Assembly (NCBI RefSeq): GCF_003853705.1
Contig: NZ_QTQI01000031.1
Span: forward strand, 23,084-87,083
DNA: 64,000 nt
Reading direction: 5' to 3'
From: Burkholderia sp. Bp8992
Lineage (GTDB): Bacteria > Pseudomonadota > Gammaproteobacteria > Burkholderiales > Burkholderiaceae
Positions 41,834 to 50,110 of the stretch are shown here, in pieces (within the stretch, counting starts at the first letter, position 1; each line of letters begins with the position of its first letter). A model generated the notes under the pieces. The model ran no database searches and was not told where the DNA came from. It worked only from the letters and a program-made list of their open reading frames with translations. The translations under genes and the position numbers were made by a program.

Positions 41834-42592
41834 TCAGTCGCACACGAGCAGTTCGATCCCTCGTGCGGTCAGCGCGCGGCGCACGGCCTTGTCGGGCGCG
41901 CGCTCGGTCACGAGATAGCGGGCGGCAGCCGTGCCGTTGATCCGCACCGGCGTCACGCGGCCGAATTTCGAATGGTCGGCGACGATGATCGCCGTGCCGG
42001 CCGCCGCAATCATCCGGCTGCGCACTTCGGCCGCGAGCCGCGAGTAGTCGGTGCATTCGCCGTCGGGCGTGATGCCGCCGGCGCCGACGAACGCGAAATC
42101 GACGTGGTATTGCGCGAGCTGGTGGATCGTGTCGAGCCCGAAGGTGGCGTCCTCGTCGTCGGACAGCTCGCCGCCGAGCAGCGTCACGCGGTTGCCGTTG
42201 CGCCGCGCGAGCACGAACGCGGTACGCCAGTCGTTCGTGTAGATCGACAGCCGGTGCCGGTCGGCAAGCGCCAGCGCGACCGCATGCGGCGTGCTGCCCG
42301 AATCGATCAGCACCGATGCATCGTCGGGCACGAATTCGGCCGCGCGCCGCCCGATCGTGCGCTTCGCTTCGGCGTTCGCGGCTTCGCGCTCGGACAGGCT
42401 CGGCTCGCGGCGATCCGCGGCCAGCGCGCCGCCGTGCGTCATCACGAGCAGGCCGCGCGCGGCCAGCGCGTTCAGGTCGCGCCTGATCGTCTCGCGCGAC
42501 ACGTCGAGCGAACGGACGAGTTCCGCGACCGACAGCGCGCCCGACCGTCCGAGCTCCGACAGGATGTATTGATGACGTTGTTCCGCCAGCAT
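41834..42592 (-). CDS. DeoR-family transcriptional regulator
   Basis: This is a 252-residue regulator from the ATG at 42592, read Met-Leu-Ala-Glu-Gln-Arg-His-Gln-Tyr-Ile-Leu. An earlier in-frame ATG at 42634 would add 14 residues, and neither has a strong ribosome site. The winged helix reads Val-Ala-Glu-Leu-Val-Arg-Ser-Leu-Asp-Val-Ser-Arg-Glu-Thr-Ile-Arg-Arg-Asp-Leu, the DeoR signature. The sensor domain has Asp-Ser-Gly-Ser-Thr and Ala-Asp-His-Ser-Lys-Phe-Gly-Arg, the sugar-phosphate-binding loops of this family. No sugar operon is adjacent, so targets are unknown. Confidence 0.9.
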   Translation of the reverse strand: MLAEQRHQYILSELGRSGALSVAELVRSLDVSRETIRRDLNALAARGLLVMTHGGALAADRREPSLSEREAANAEAKRTIGRRAAEFVPDDASVLIDSGSTPHAVALALADRHRLSIYTNDWRTAFVLARRNGNRVTLLGGELSDDEDATFGLDTIHQLAQYHVDFAFVGAGGITPDGECTDYSRLAAEVRSRMIAAAGTAIIVADHSKFGRVTPVRINGTAAARYLVTERAPDKAVRRALTARGIELLVCD

Positions 42593-42809
42593 CGCGTGTG
42601 CGCCCGAGGCGACAGTTATGGGTAAGCCGGCCATTGTATTACGGCCGTTTGACCGGCATTTGACGGCGGCGCGAAACGGGGTCGGCCGGGGCCGGCCGCG
42701 TTTCCCGAAAGCGAAATTCTGTATTGCCTGACGCGCGCGAATCGGCGCAATGCCGGTTGCTACACTTTGCGTTTCGCCGAACGACGGATCAAGCAAAGGG
42801 GCTCGCGCC

Positions 42810-42995
42810 ATGTATCGCAAAGGCAGTGTGATCGAAATCCAGTTTCCGCCCGAACGCCTCAACGACGCGGCCGGCGATCCGTACTGGATCGACCTGACGC
42901 TCGACGAAGCGCGCCGGCTCTACGAACAGCTCGCTGCGCGTTTCGCGACCGACGCGCGCGCGAACCAGCCGCTCGACACGTTCTCGATCGACTGA
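42810..42995 (+). CDS. Small 61-residue protein, function unknown
   Basis: The ATG at 42810 follows AAGGGG by 8 bases. The sequence begins Met-Tyr-Arg-Lys-Gly-Ser-Val-Ile-Glu-Ile-Gln-Phe, then an amphipathic helix around Leu-Asp-Glu-Ala-Arg-Arg-Leu-Tyr-Glu-Gln-Leu. Codon use is typical of this genome and a hairpin sits 40 bases after the stop, so I take it as real. It has no cysteines or export signal. No family is recognised. Confidence 0.6.
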   Translation: MYRKGSVIEIQFPPERLNDAAGDPYWIDLTLDEARRLYEQLAARFATDARANQPLDTFSID

Positions 42996-43034
42996 TTCCG
43001 CCGATTCGGCAGATCGCCGCGCCTTCACGGCAGC

Positions 43035-43057
43035 CCGCGCCGCATCGTGCGGCGCGG
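43035..43057 (+). terminator. Perfect hairpin after the 61-residue gene
   Basis: CCGCGCCGCA (43035-43044) pairs with TGCGGCGCGG (43048-43057) around TCG. The stem is 10 bp with a three-base loop, 40 bases downstream of the small gene stop. No T-tract follows, so it may be a stabilising or Rho-assisting structure. Confidence 0.45.
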
Positions 43058-43218
43058 CACCCATCCCTATCCGCGCCGCCAACCCGGCGCGCCATGAGCA
43101 CCGGGCACCGCCACGCATCACGCGGCACGAGTGCAGGATTCGACAAGACGCCGGCACCGCTTCACCCGATACTGGCGGACTTCCTGGTTCTGTCCGGCCG
43201 CGTCGCGGCCCGTCACGC

Positions 43219-44088
43219 ATGCTTACCTCGATCGTCGCCGCCGCGTTCGTCGCGCTGTGGTCCACCGGCTTCATCGTTGCGCGGGCAATCAAGCCCTACG
43301 CCGATCCCAACCTGTTCCTGCTCGCGCGTTTCGCGGGCACCGCCGTGCTGTTCGGCGCCGTGGCGCTCGTCGCGCGCGCACCGTGGCCGGCCCGCCGCGA
43401 ATGGCCGCGCCACCTGATCGCGGGCGCGCTGCTGCAGGGCGTCTATCTCGGCGCGAGCTACTGGGCCGTCGCGCAAGGGTTGAACGCCGGTGTCATGGCG
43501 CTGCTCGGCGCGCTGCAGCCGCTCGCCACCGCCGTGCTCGCCGTCCCGCTGTTCAACGAGCGCCTGCCCAGGCGCGGCTGGCTCGGGATGGCGCTCGGGC
43601 TCGCCGGCGTCGCGCTCGTGCTGGCGCCGAAGGTCACGGGCGGCGTCGCGCCGCCGCCGGACGCGGCGCCTGCATGGCTCGTCGTCGCCGTGTCGGTCCT
43701 GGCGGTCGGGTCGATCACGGCCGGCTCGCTGTACCAGAAAGGCAAGCTCGCGCAGAGCGACCTGCGCACGGCGGTTGCCGTGCAGAACTTCGGCGCGGCG
43801 CTCGTCGCGGCCGTCTTCGCCGCGCTGCTTCATGAAACACGCTGGATCGGCGCGCCGGCGCTGTGGGTATCGCTGGTGTGGGGCGTCGTGTTCCTGTCCG
43901 GCGGCGCGGTCACGATGCTGATGTGGATGCTGCGCCGCGGCAATGCAGCGCGCGCGACATCGCTGCTGTTCCTCGCGCCGCCGCTGGCCGCGCTGCAGGG
44001 CTACTGGCTGTTCGGCGAAACGCTCGCGGCGATCCAGCTCGCCGGCTTCGCGCTCGCGCTGGTGGGTGTCGTGCTCGCACGGCGCTGA
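43219..44088 (+). CDS. DMT-superfamily (EamA) transporter
   Basis: This is a 289-residue protein with ten predicted helices in two EamA repeats. The first starts Phe-Val-Ala-Leu-Trp-Ser-Thr-Gly-Phe-Ile with Arg-Phe-Ala-Gly in helix 2, and the second ends with Ala-Gly-Phe-Ala-Leu-Ala-Leu-Val-Gly-Val. Asn-Glu-Arg-Leu near the end of repeat 1 and Phe-Gly-Glu-Thr near the end of repeat 2 match the family consensus. EamA proteins export amino acids, purine-type metabolites or drugs, and the substrate cannot be assigned. It is not clearly in an operon with nadE (gap of 211 bases). Confidence 0.88.
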   Translation: MLTSIVAAAFVALWSTGFIVARAIKPYADPNLFLLARFAGTAVLFGAVALVARAPWPARREWPRHLIAGALLQGVYLGASYWAVAQGLNAGVMALLGALQPLATAVLAVPLFNERLPRRGWLGMALGLAGVALVLAPKVTGGVAPPPDAAPAWLVVAVSVLAVGSITAGSLYQKGKLAQSDLRTAVAVQNFGAALVAAVFAALLHETRWIGAPALWVSLVWGVVFLSGGAVTMLMWMLRRGNAARATSLLFLAPPLAALQGYWLFGETLAAIQLAGFALALVGVVLARR

Positions 44089-44299
44089 TCTCGGCCATCC
44101 GGCCGGCATCCCCGTCGAAAGGGCGAGCATGGATGCCCGTCGCGCGGCGTCCTGCACCCGGCCGACGCACCCTGCACCACTGCGAGGCAGCGCGTCTCGC
44201 CGATGCAACGCGAAACCGCCGGAACGCACGCCCGGCGCGGCGGCGCGCCGCGATTGCGCTTATGATGAGCGCCTTGCATTTCGTTCCGGAACTTCCTTC

Positions 44300-45148
44300 A
44301 TGACATCCGCCGATTACGCCAGCCGCCAACGCGCGATCATTGCCGAACTGAACGTCGCCCCGCACTTCGATGCCGAGGCCGAAATCGCCCGCCGCGTCGA
44401 GTTCCTCGCGCAGTACCTGCGTTCGACCGGCCTGCGGACCTACGTGCTCGGCATCAGCGGCGGCGTCGATTCGTCGACGGCCGGCCGGCTCGCGCAACTG
44501 TCGGTCGAGCACCTGCGCGCCGGCGGCTACGATGCGCGCTTCATCGCGATGCGCTTGCCGAACGGCGTGCAGAACGACGAAGAGGATGCGCAACGCGCGC
44601 TCGCGTTCGTGCGCGCGGACGAGGTATTGACGGTCGACGTGAAGCCGGCCGCCGACGCGATGCTGCGCTCGCTGGTCGCCTCCGGCCACGCATTCGAAAC
44701 GCCGGCGCAGCAGGATTTCGTGCACGGCAACATCAAGGCGCGCGAGCGCATGATCGCGCAGTACGCGGTGGCCGGCGCGCGGCGCGGCATCGTGATCGGT
44801 ACCGACCATGCGGCCGAATCGCTGATGGGTTTCTTCACGAAGTTCGGCGACGGCGGCGCGGACATCCTGCCGCTCGCGGGCCTGAGCAAGCGTCGCGTAC
44901 GTGCGGTCGCGCGTGCGCTCGGCGGCGAGGAACTGATCGTGATGAAGGTGCCGACGGCCGACCTCGAGGAACTGCGCCCGCTGCGGCCCGACGAGCACGC
45001 GTACGGCGTGACCTACGACGAGATCGACGATTTCCTCGAAGGCAAGCCGGTTGAAGATCGCGTGTACGAAACGGTGCTGCGCTTCTTCGACGGTTCGCGC
45101 CACAAGCGCGCGCTGCCGTACACGCCGTTCGACTGGCCGGCCGCGTAA
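44300..45148 (+). CDS. nadE: Ammonia-dependent NAD+ synthetase
   Basis: This is a 282-residue enzyme, close to the short (ammonia-type) E. coli NadE in length, with no glutaminase domain. The ATP pyrophosphatase loop Gly-Ile-Ser-Gly-Gly-Val-Asp-Ser-Ser is at 51-59. Gly-Thr-Asp-His-Ala-Ala-Glu-Ser and Thr-Lys-Phe-Gly-Asp-Gly-Gly-Ala-Asp follow as the adenylation and NaAD sites, and the lid region has Pro-Thr-Ala-Asp-Leu-Glu. It converts nicotinate adenine dinucleotide to NAD with ATP and ammonia in the cytosol. Its stop is 71 bases from the convergent S10 peptidase gene. Confidence 0.95.
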   Translation: MTSADYASRQRAIIAELNVAPHFDAEAEIARRVEFLAQYLRSTGLRTYVLGISGGVDSSTAGRLAQLSVEHLRAGGYDARFIAMRLPNGVQNDEEDAQRALAFVRADEVLTVDVKPAADAMLRSLVASGHAFETPAQQDFVHGNIKARERMIAQYAVAGARRGIVIGTDHAAESLMGFFTKFGDGGADILPLAGLSKRRVRAVARALGGEELIVMKVPTADLEELRPLRPDEHAYGVTYDEIDDFLEGKPVEDRVYETVLRFFDGSRHKRALPYTPFDWPAA

Positions 45149-45170
45149 GCCGGCCGCTGCGGCTGAAATA

Positions 45171-45200
45171 CCGCGCGCGAGCCGTCAAGGCTGCGCGCGG
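45171..45200. terminator. Bidirectional terminator between nadE and S10 peptidase
   Basis: CCGCGCGC (45171-45178) pairs with GCGCGCGG (45193-45200), and AGCC pairs with GGCT inside it around the loop GTCAA, leaving one bulged G. The 30-base hairpin lies between two convergent stops (45148 and 45220). No T-tract. Confidence 0.5.
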
Positions 45201-45219
45201 CACACCGCGACGGGCGACG

Positions 45220-46896
45220 CTACGCGTGCCCGCCCGCCTTCTTCGCCTGCAACGCGCGAATCCGCATCCGCGCACCCGTATCGCTGACCGTCGCGTCGTA
45301 CATCGTCGCGAGGTCGCGCTTGAGCGCGGTGCGCGAGCCGCCGTCGAGATACACCATGTGCCCCGACGGATAGAACCGCGCCGACAGGTTCTGCCGCACC
45401 TTCAGGTCCTCCAGCGGCATCTGCTGCAGGTCGATCACGGTCTGGTAGAACGGCGTGACGAAATCGTACAAGCCGTTCGCCGACAGCACCTTCAGGTCGA
45501 CGTTCAACGCCATCACCGCGGCGAGATCGCCGGCCGTATAGAGAATCACGTTCCCCTGTGCATCGATGCCCTGCTGCGCGCCGGTCGGGTCGATGTGGCT
45601 GAAATCCCAGTTCCGGAACGCCTGGTCGTTCAGGTCGGTGAACGCGGAATTCGACGTGAACTTCAGTTGCTCGTTCAGGTAGCTGTTCCACATCGCCGTA
45701 TAGACGCCCGTCACGGCCGTCATCGTCGGATCGTTGCCGCCCGAGTTCGGGTCGATCTTGCCGGCGATACCCGACGAGATTCCGGTCACGCGGCCGTCGT
45801 ACGAGCCGAGCGCGAGCCCCTGCGCATGCAGCAGCGTCGTCAGGAACAGCGAATTGCCGCGCGTGTCGTAGCCTGCGACGTCGAGACTCCACGATTGCAG
45901 CGTCGCCGCGTCGATGCCCGTGTATTGCGACAGTTTCTGCACGGCTGCCGGATCCGCATGCGGAAGCGTGCGCAGCGCCTTCAGGTAGTCGGTGCGCGCG
46001 AACTGCGCGACTTCCTCGACGAACGCGCCGAGGTCGGTCGGCGCCGGCGTGATGCCGAGCTTCTTGTGGTACCACGCGTCGGCCGCGGCGGTCGGCAGCG
46101 CGCCGACCGGGTTGCCGGCCTGCCGGTAGTCGAGGATCGACGACTGCAGCGTGACGCCGTTCAGGTCGACACCGTCCTCGTGCAGCTTGTACGCGAGCAC
46201 GCAGCTGCGCGCGGTGCCGTACGACTCGCCGAACAGGTACTTCGGCGAATTCCAGCGGTTGTTCTTCGTCAGGTAGCGCTTGATGAACTGCTTGAGCGAA
46301 TCCGCATCCTGGTCGACGCCCCAGAAGTTGCGGTTCTTGTTCGGCGCGACGGCCGCCGAATAGCCGGTGCCGACCGGGTTGATGAACACGAGATCGCTGT
46401 GGTCGATCATGCTGTCCGGGTTGTCTTCCATCTGGTACGGCGCGGGCGGCGTGAAACCCGGCATCGACGTCTTGATGCGCTTCGGCGCGAACGAGCCGAG
46501 CAGCACGAACACCGACGACGAACCGGGGCCGCCGTTGTAGAAGAACGTCACCGGGCGCGTCTCTTCCTTCGCGCCGTCGGCCGTGAACGCGACATAGAAA
46601 AGCTTCGCGGCCGGTTGCGAACTGCTCGGGTCGACCGTCACGAGGTGGCCGGCCGTCGCCGTGTACGCGATGCGCTTGCCGTCGATCAGGATCGTGTGAT
46701 GCGTAATCGCGGCCGCCTCGGTCGTGTCGGTCACCGAATCGTCGGGGCCGTTGCCGTACGCGACCGGATCGAAGAACGGCTGGTCGCGGCCGCGGCTCAG
46801 CGCGACCGGGTTGACGGTCGGCGGCACGCCATGCGAATTGTGGTCGCCGTGATGCAGCGGATACACGCCGCCGGAAGATGCGGAATCGATGCCCAT
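45220..46896 (-). CDS. Peptidase S10 (serine carboxypeptidase)-family protein
   Basis: This is a 558-residue protein with CAGGAGC 8 bases before the ATG at 46896. It has the S10 core: Phe-Tyr-Asn-Gly-Gly-Pro-Gly-Ser-Ser-Ser near 130, the nucleophile elbow Gly-Glu-Ser-Tyr-Gly-Thr near 235, the Asp in a Gly-Leu-Tyr-Asp-Phe turn and the catalytic His in Pro-Ser-Gly-His-Met-Val-Tyr near the end. The N-terminus (Met-Gly-Ile-Asp-Ser-Ala-Ser-Ser) has no signal peptide. These enzymes usually cut C-terminal residues at acid pH. It follows the S53 peptidase gene by 73 bases on the same strand. Confidence 0.88.
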   Translation of the reverse strand: MGIDSASSGGVYPLHHGDHNSHGVPPTVNPVALSRGRDQPFFDPVAYGNGPDDSVTDTTEAAAITHHTILIDGKRIAYTATAGHLVTVDPSSSQPAAKLFYVAFTADGAKEETRPVTFFYNGGPGSSSVFVLLGSFAPKRIKTSMPGFTPPAPYQMEDNPDSMIDHSDLVFINPVGTGYSAAVAPNKNRNFWGVDQDADSLKQFIKRYLTKNNRWNSPKYLFGESYGTARSCVLAYKLHEDGVDLNGVTLQSSILDYRQAGNPVGALPTAAADAWYHKKLGITPAPTDLGAFVEEVAQFARTDYLKALRTLPHADPAAVQKLSQYTGIDAATLQSWSLDVAGYDTRGNSLFLTTLLHAQGLALGSYDGRVTGISSGIAGKIDPNSGGNDPTMTAVTGVYTAMWNSYLNEQLKFTSNSAFTDLNDQAFRNWDFSHIDPTGAQQGIDAQGNVILYTAGDLAAVMALNVDLKVLSANGLYDFVTPFYQTVIDLQQMPLEDLKVRQNLSARFYPSGHMVYLDGGSRTALKRDLATMYDATVSDTGARMRIRALQAKKAGGHA

Positions 46897-46969
46897 CGTG
46901 CTGCTCCTGGAGGTGAAAAAAGACGCGGGCAGGACACCCGCGTCGAACGGAAAGGCGTGTGCCCGCGCG

Positions 46970-48562
46970 TCAGCTCGACGGCTTGCGCGCGAGGATCGCG
47001 GCGAGCTGCGCGCCGTTCGGGCTGCCGAGGCCCGTGCACGCGTCCCAGCCGGAGGCGGCCGCATAGGTGCCGTTCGATCCCTTCGTGATGTCGCGCAGCG
47101 CGCCCGGATTCTTGTACAGCACCGGATTGATCCAGCCGGCCGATGCGCCGGCCGCCGCATTGATCCGCGCGATCAGCGCGGCCCACAGCGGCGCGACCGC
47201 GCTCGTGCCGCCCATCACCGCGGCCGTGCCGGCGACCGATATCTCGTAGCCCGTCTGCGGCGATGCATCGCCGGCCACGTCGGGCACGCCGCGTTTCGCG
47301 AGCGGCGTGCGGCTGCCGTCGGCGAGCGTGACCGCGAGCCCCTGCTGCCATGCCGGCACGTCGAACAGCGTGCTGACGCCGCCGCCGCCCGCGCCGCCGC
47401 CGGCTGCCTCGTCGTTCCACACGACCTCGCTGCGGATGCCCTGCCCCGGCAGCGCGTCGAGCTGCGTACCGCCGCAGCCGAGCACGTACGGGCTCGACGC
47501 GGGGAAGTCGACGTGATCGGCGCTATCCTGCAGCCCGTCGCCCGAGCCGCTGTCGCCCGACGCCGCGCAGACGGTGACGCCCTGCGCGGCCGCCGCCTGC
47601 AGCACGCGGTTGAACGCCTGCGCCGACTGCGCCTGCCAGGTCGCTTCCGGGCCGCCCCAACTGATCGAGATCACCGACGGCTTGTTGGTCGTGTCGCTGA
47701 CGGCCGCGTTGACGGCCTGGATGAAGCCCGCGTCGCTGTTCGGCGCGAAGTAGACGGCGATCTTCGCGGCCGGCGCGATCGCGCCGGCAATCTCGATGTC
47801 GAGCGCGACTTCGCCGTCCGGGCCGTTCGGGTCGCCGGTCGGCGTGTTGCGGCCGGTACCGACGTTCACGTCGACGAGCGCCGGCGGCGTCGTGATGCCG
47901 AGCCCGCGAAAATACTGCTGGATGTCGGCCGCGCGATAGCCGCCGCCGAGTTCGACGATCGCGATGCACTGGCCGGCGCCGTCGCCGGCCGGAAAACCGT
48001 ACAGCGACGCCAGCTGGACCGGCGTGAACGTGACGCCCGCCGCGCCGCCGCGCGCGGGCCGGAACGGCGGACGCAGCCGGAAGTGCGGCCGCGCCTGCGG
48101 GCGGCTGTCGAGGCCGAGCACGGCCGTGACGGCGTCGCCGAGATCGTCGGGCAGCGCGATCGGGCCCGAGCGGCCGCGATACTGGCCGATCGACCGATGC
48201 TCGAAACGCTCGAGCTTCACGCTGAATGCGGCCTCGAACTGCGCGATCGTGCCCGACAGCACGACGACGCTCTCGACCGGATCGACGCGATCGACCGCGA
48301 GCTGGTGATGACGCGCGAAGTCCTCGGTCTTGCGGATGTCGTCGGGATTGGCGGAGAAACGCTGCGCGAACGCTTCACGCGACAGCGGTTTTGCCTGTGC
48401 TTCGCCGGTGGCGAGCTGGTGGACCAACGTATCGAGTTGCCCTTCTTCCTGCCGCCGCAACATGATCGTGACGTGGATGCGTTCTGCCGGATCGCACGGG
48501 CCGAGGCACTTGGACTCGGCGACGATTCGGGGTTCACGGTCGGCGTGAAGATGCCTTGCCAT
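46970..48562 (-). CDS. Peptidase S53 (sedolisin/kumamolisin-like) with propeptide
   Basis: This is a 530-residue protein with AAGGAGGG 8 bases before the ATG at 48562. An N-terminal activation domain (about 25-170) has Ala-Phe-Ala-Gln-Arg-Phe-Ser-Ala-Asn-Pro. The catalytic domain has Gly-Glu-Val-Ala-Leu-Asp-Ile-Glu (Glu and Asp of the triad), the oxyanion Asp in Ala-Ser-Gly-Asp-Ser-Gly, and the nucleophile in Gly-Gly-Thr-Ser-Ala-Val-Ala-Pro. The C-terminal Asp-Ala-Cys-Thr-Gly-Leu-Gly-Ser-Pro is the calcium site. Sedolisins work at acid pH. No signal peptide is visible. It leads the S53-S10 pair. Confidence 0.92.
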   Translation of the reverse strand: MARHLHADREPRIVAESKCLGPCDPAERIHVTIMLRRQEEGQLDTLVHQLATGEAQAKPLSREAFAQRFSANPDDIRKTEDFARHHQLAVDRVDPVESVVVLSGTIAQFEAAFSVKLERFEHRSIGQYRGRSGPIALPDDLGDAVTAVLGLDSRPQARPHFRLRPPFRPARGGAAGVTFTPVQLASLYGFPAGDGAGQCIAIVELGGGYRAADIQQYFRGLGITTPPALVDVNVGTGRNTPTGDPNGPDGEVALDIEIAGAIAPAAKIAVYFAPNSDAGFIQAVNAAVSDTTNKPSVISISWGGPEATWQAQSAQAFNRVLQAAAAQGVTVCAASGDSGSGDGLQDSADHVDFPASSPYVLGCGGTQLDALPGQGIRSEVVWNDEAAGGGAGGGGVSTLFDVPAWQQGLAVTLADGSRTPLAKRGVPDVAGDASPQTGYEISVAGTAAVMGGTSAVAPLWAALIARINAAAGASAGWINPVLYKNPGALRDITKGSNGTYAAASGWDACTGLGSPNGAQLAAILARKPSS

Positions 48563-48809
48563 GTTCAGACCCTCCTTGGTACCGCGTTGCACGGAACAGC
48601 CGGGAAATCGGACATAGCCGGCGGAAATCGGTTCCGTTCGGTCAGTCGGTTCGCGATTGCGCGAAGTTAAGGGAAGTTTAGAACAGTCAGACGATTTGCG
48701 CGCACGCCCTTCTGCTGCAAGGCTCGCGCGTGAAGGTCGGCATCGCGCGCGGCCGCGGCGCGCGGCGCATCGTTGCCGCGCCGCCTGTCGACCGGCGCGG
48801 CAACCGCGT

Positions 48810-49436
48810 TCAGTCCATTGAAAGGCGCAGCGCGAATCCGATCAGCGCCGCCGAAAACGTCCAGCGCTGCACGGTCTGCGCGAGCGGATGCGCACGCATC
48901 CACGCGGCGATGCGCGACGCGCCGAACACGCACGCGAGGTCGAAGCACACGCCGGCCGCGACCAGCAGCGCGCCGAGTTCGAACATCTGCAGGACGACCG
49001 GTCCGGCCTCGGGCCGCACGAACTGCGGCAGCAGCACCGAGCAGAACAGCAGCGCCTTCGGGTTCAGGAGGTTCGTCAGCAGCCCCTTCACGAACGACTG
49101 CCGCAGCTCGCCGGCCGTCGCCGCCGCGTCGCTGTCGCCGAGCGCGAACACCGGCGAGCGGAACACCTGGATTGCAACATAGGCGAGATACAGCGCGCCG
49201 CCGTAGCGGATCACCTCGTACAGCCACGGCGCGCTGCGGATCAGTGCCGCGACGCCGCACGCCGACAGCGTCACGTGCGCGGTGCGCGCGAGCGACAACC
49301 CGGCCGCCGCCGCCATGCCCGGCCGTACGCCGCGGCCGATGCTGGTCTGCAGCACGAGCGCCATGTCGGGCCCCGGCACCGCATAAATGGCCGCCAGCGC
49401 GGCGAGATAAATCAACAGCAAATGCGTGGAAATCAT
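48810..49436 (-). CDS. LysE/RhtB-family amino-acid exporter
   Basis: This is a 208-residue inner-membrane protein with six helices. Ala-Val-Pro-Gly-Pro-Asp-Met at about 19-25 is the family signature, and Leu-Leu-Asn-Pro-Lys-Ala-Leu-Leu-Phe is the mid-protein motif. It is divergent from an Lrp/AsnC-type gene with 134 bases between starts. That arrangement (LysE/RhtB exporter plus Lrp) is common, and the regulator usually senses the amino acid exported. The substrate is not known. It is not closely related to the exporter at 7479-8111. Confidence 0.9.
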   Translation of the reverse strand: MISTHLLLIYLAALAAIYAVPGPDMALVLQTSIGRGVRPGMAAAAGLSLARTAHVTLSACGVAALIRSAPWLYEVIRYGGALYLAYVAIQVFRSPVFALGDSDAAATAGELRQSFVKGLLTNLLNPKALLFCSVLLPQFVRPEAGPVVLQMFELGALLVAAGVCFDLACVFGASRIAAWMRAHPLAQTVQRWTFSAALIGFALRLSMD

Positions 49437-49570
49437 GGTCTGCCCCCGTCCTTCAATGACGATATGTTGCCGCTGAAGGAGGAGAGATTATTGGCCATCT
49501 TTGGCTTCGGATTGGCGATTCGTAGCGGAATCCGCCACAATCACCGAATCGAAACAAGGATTCCGCCAAC

Positions 49571-50035
49571 ATGACCGAGCTCGACAAAACCGACCGCGCG
49601 ATCCTCGCTGCGGTGCAGCGCGACGGCCGCCTGCCGATCGCGCGCCTCGCCGAATCCGTCGGCCTGTCCGAGACGCCTTGCGCACGGCGCCTCAAGCGGC
49701 TCGAAAGCGACGGCTACATCGAGCGCTACCGTGCGCAGCTGTCGCGACAGGCGCTCGGCTTCGGCGTCGTCGCGTTCGTGCTCGTGCGGTTCGCGACGCA
49801 CGACCGCAAGGTCGCCGACCGGTTCGAACGCGAAGTGCTCGGCATCGAGCGGATCCTCGCGTGCCACAACGTCGCGGGCACGGCCGACTACCTGCTGCAG
49901 GTGGTTGCGCGCGACCTCGACGACTACGGCACGTTCCTGCGCGACTCGCTGCGGATGTTGCCGGGCGTGACGTCGATCGAATCGGCGCTGTCGCTGCGCG
50001 AGGTGAAGCACGACGCAGGCTTGCCGGTGCCGTGA
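49571..50035 (+). CDS. Lrp/AsnC-family transcriptional regulator
   Basis: This is a 154-residue regulator: Met-Thr-Glu-Leu-Asp-Lys-Thr-Asp-Arg-Ala-Ile-Leu as N-terminus, helix-turn-helix in Leu-Ala-Glu-Ser-Val-Gly-Leu-Ser-Glu-Thr-Pro-Cys-Ala-Arg-Arg, and the RAM effector domain with Gly-Thr-Ala-Asp-Tyr-Leu-Leu-Gln-Val-Val near 95-104 and Gly-Val-Thr-Ser-Ile-Glu-Ser near 128. The adjacent divergent LysE exporter is its likely target. The gap has an imperfect inverted repeat (about 49515-49545) that could be an operator. Confidence 0.93.
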   Translation: MTELDKTDRAILAAVQRDGRLPIARLAESVGLSETPCARRLKRLESDGYIERYRAQLSRQALGFGVVAFVLVRFATHDRKVADRFEREVLGIERILACHNVAGTADYLLQVVARDLDDYGTFLRDSLRMLPGVTSIESALSLREVKHDAGLPVP

Positions 50036-50078
50036 TGCATGGCATGGCGCGGCGTGGCGCGGCGAAGCGCGCCGGCGT

Positions 50079-50097
50079 AACACTGGTTCACAGTGTT
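50079..50097. terminator. Hairpin between convergent Lrp and LysR genes
   Basis: AACACTG (50079-50085) pairs perfectly with CAGTGTT (50091-50097) around GTTCA, between the stops at 50035 and 50111. It is preceded by a GGCGCGGCG-type simple repeat. It may end both transcripts. Confidence 0.5.
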
Positions 50098-50110
50098 GGC
50101 GGCACCGGCG

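Noticed and set aside
50041-50072. GGCGCGGCG-type simple repeat suspected as mobile or CRISPR-like
   Set aside because: Too short and irregular, with no spacers. It is local GC-rich slippage before a hairpin.
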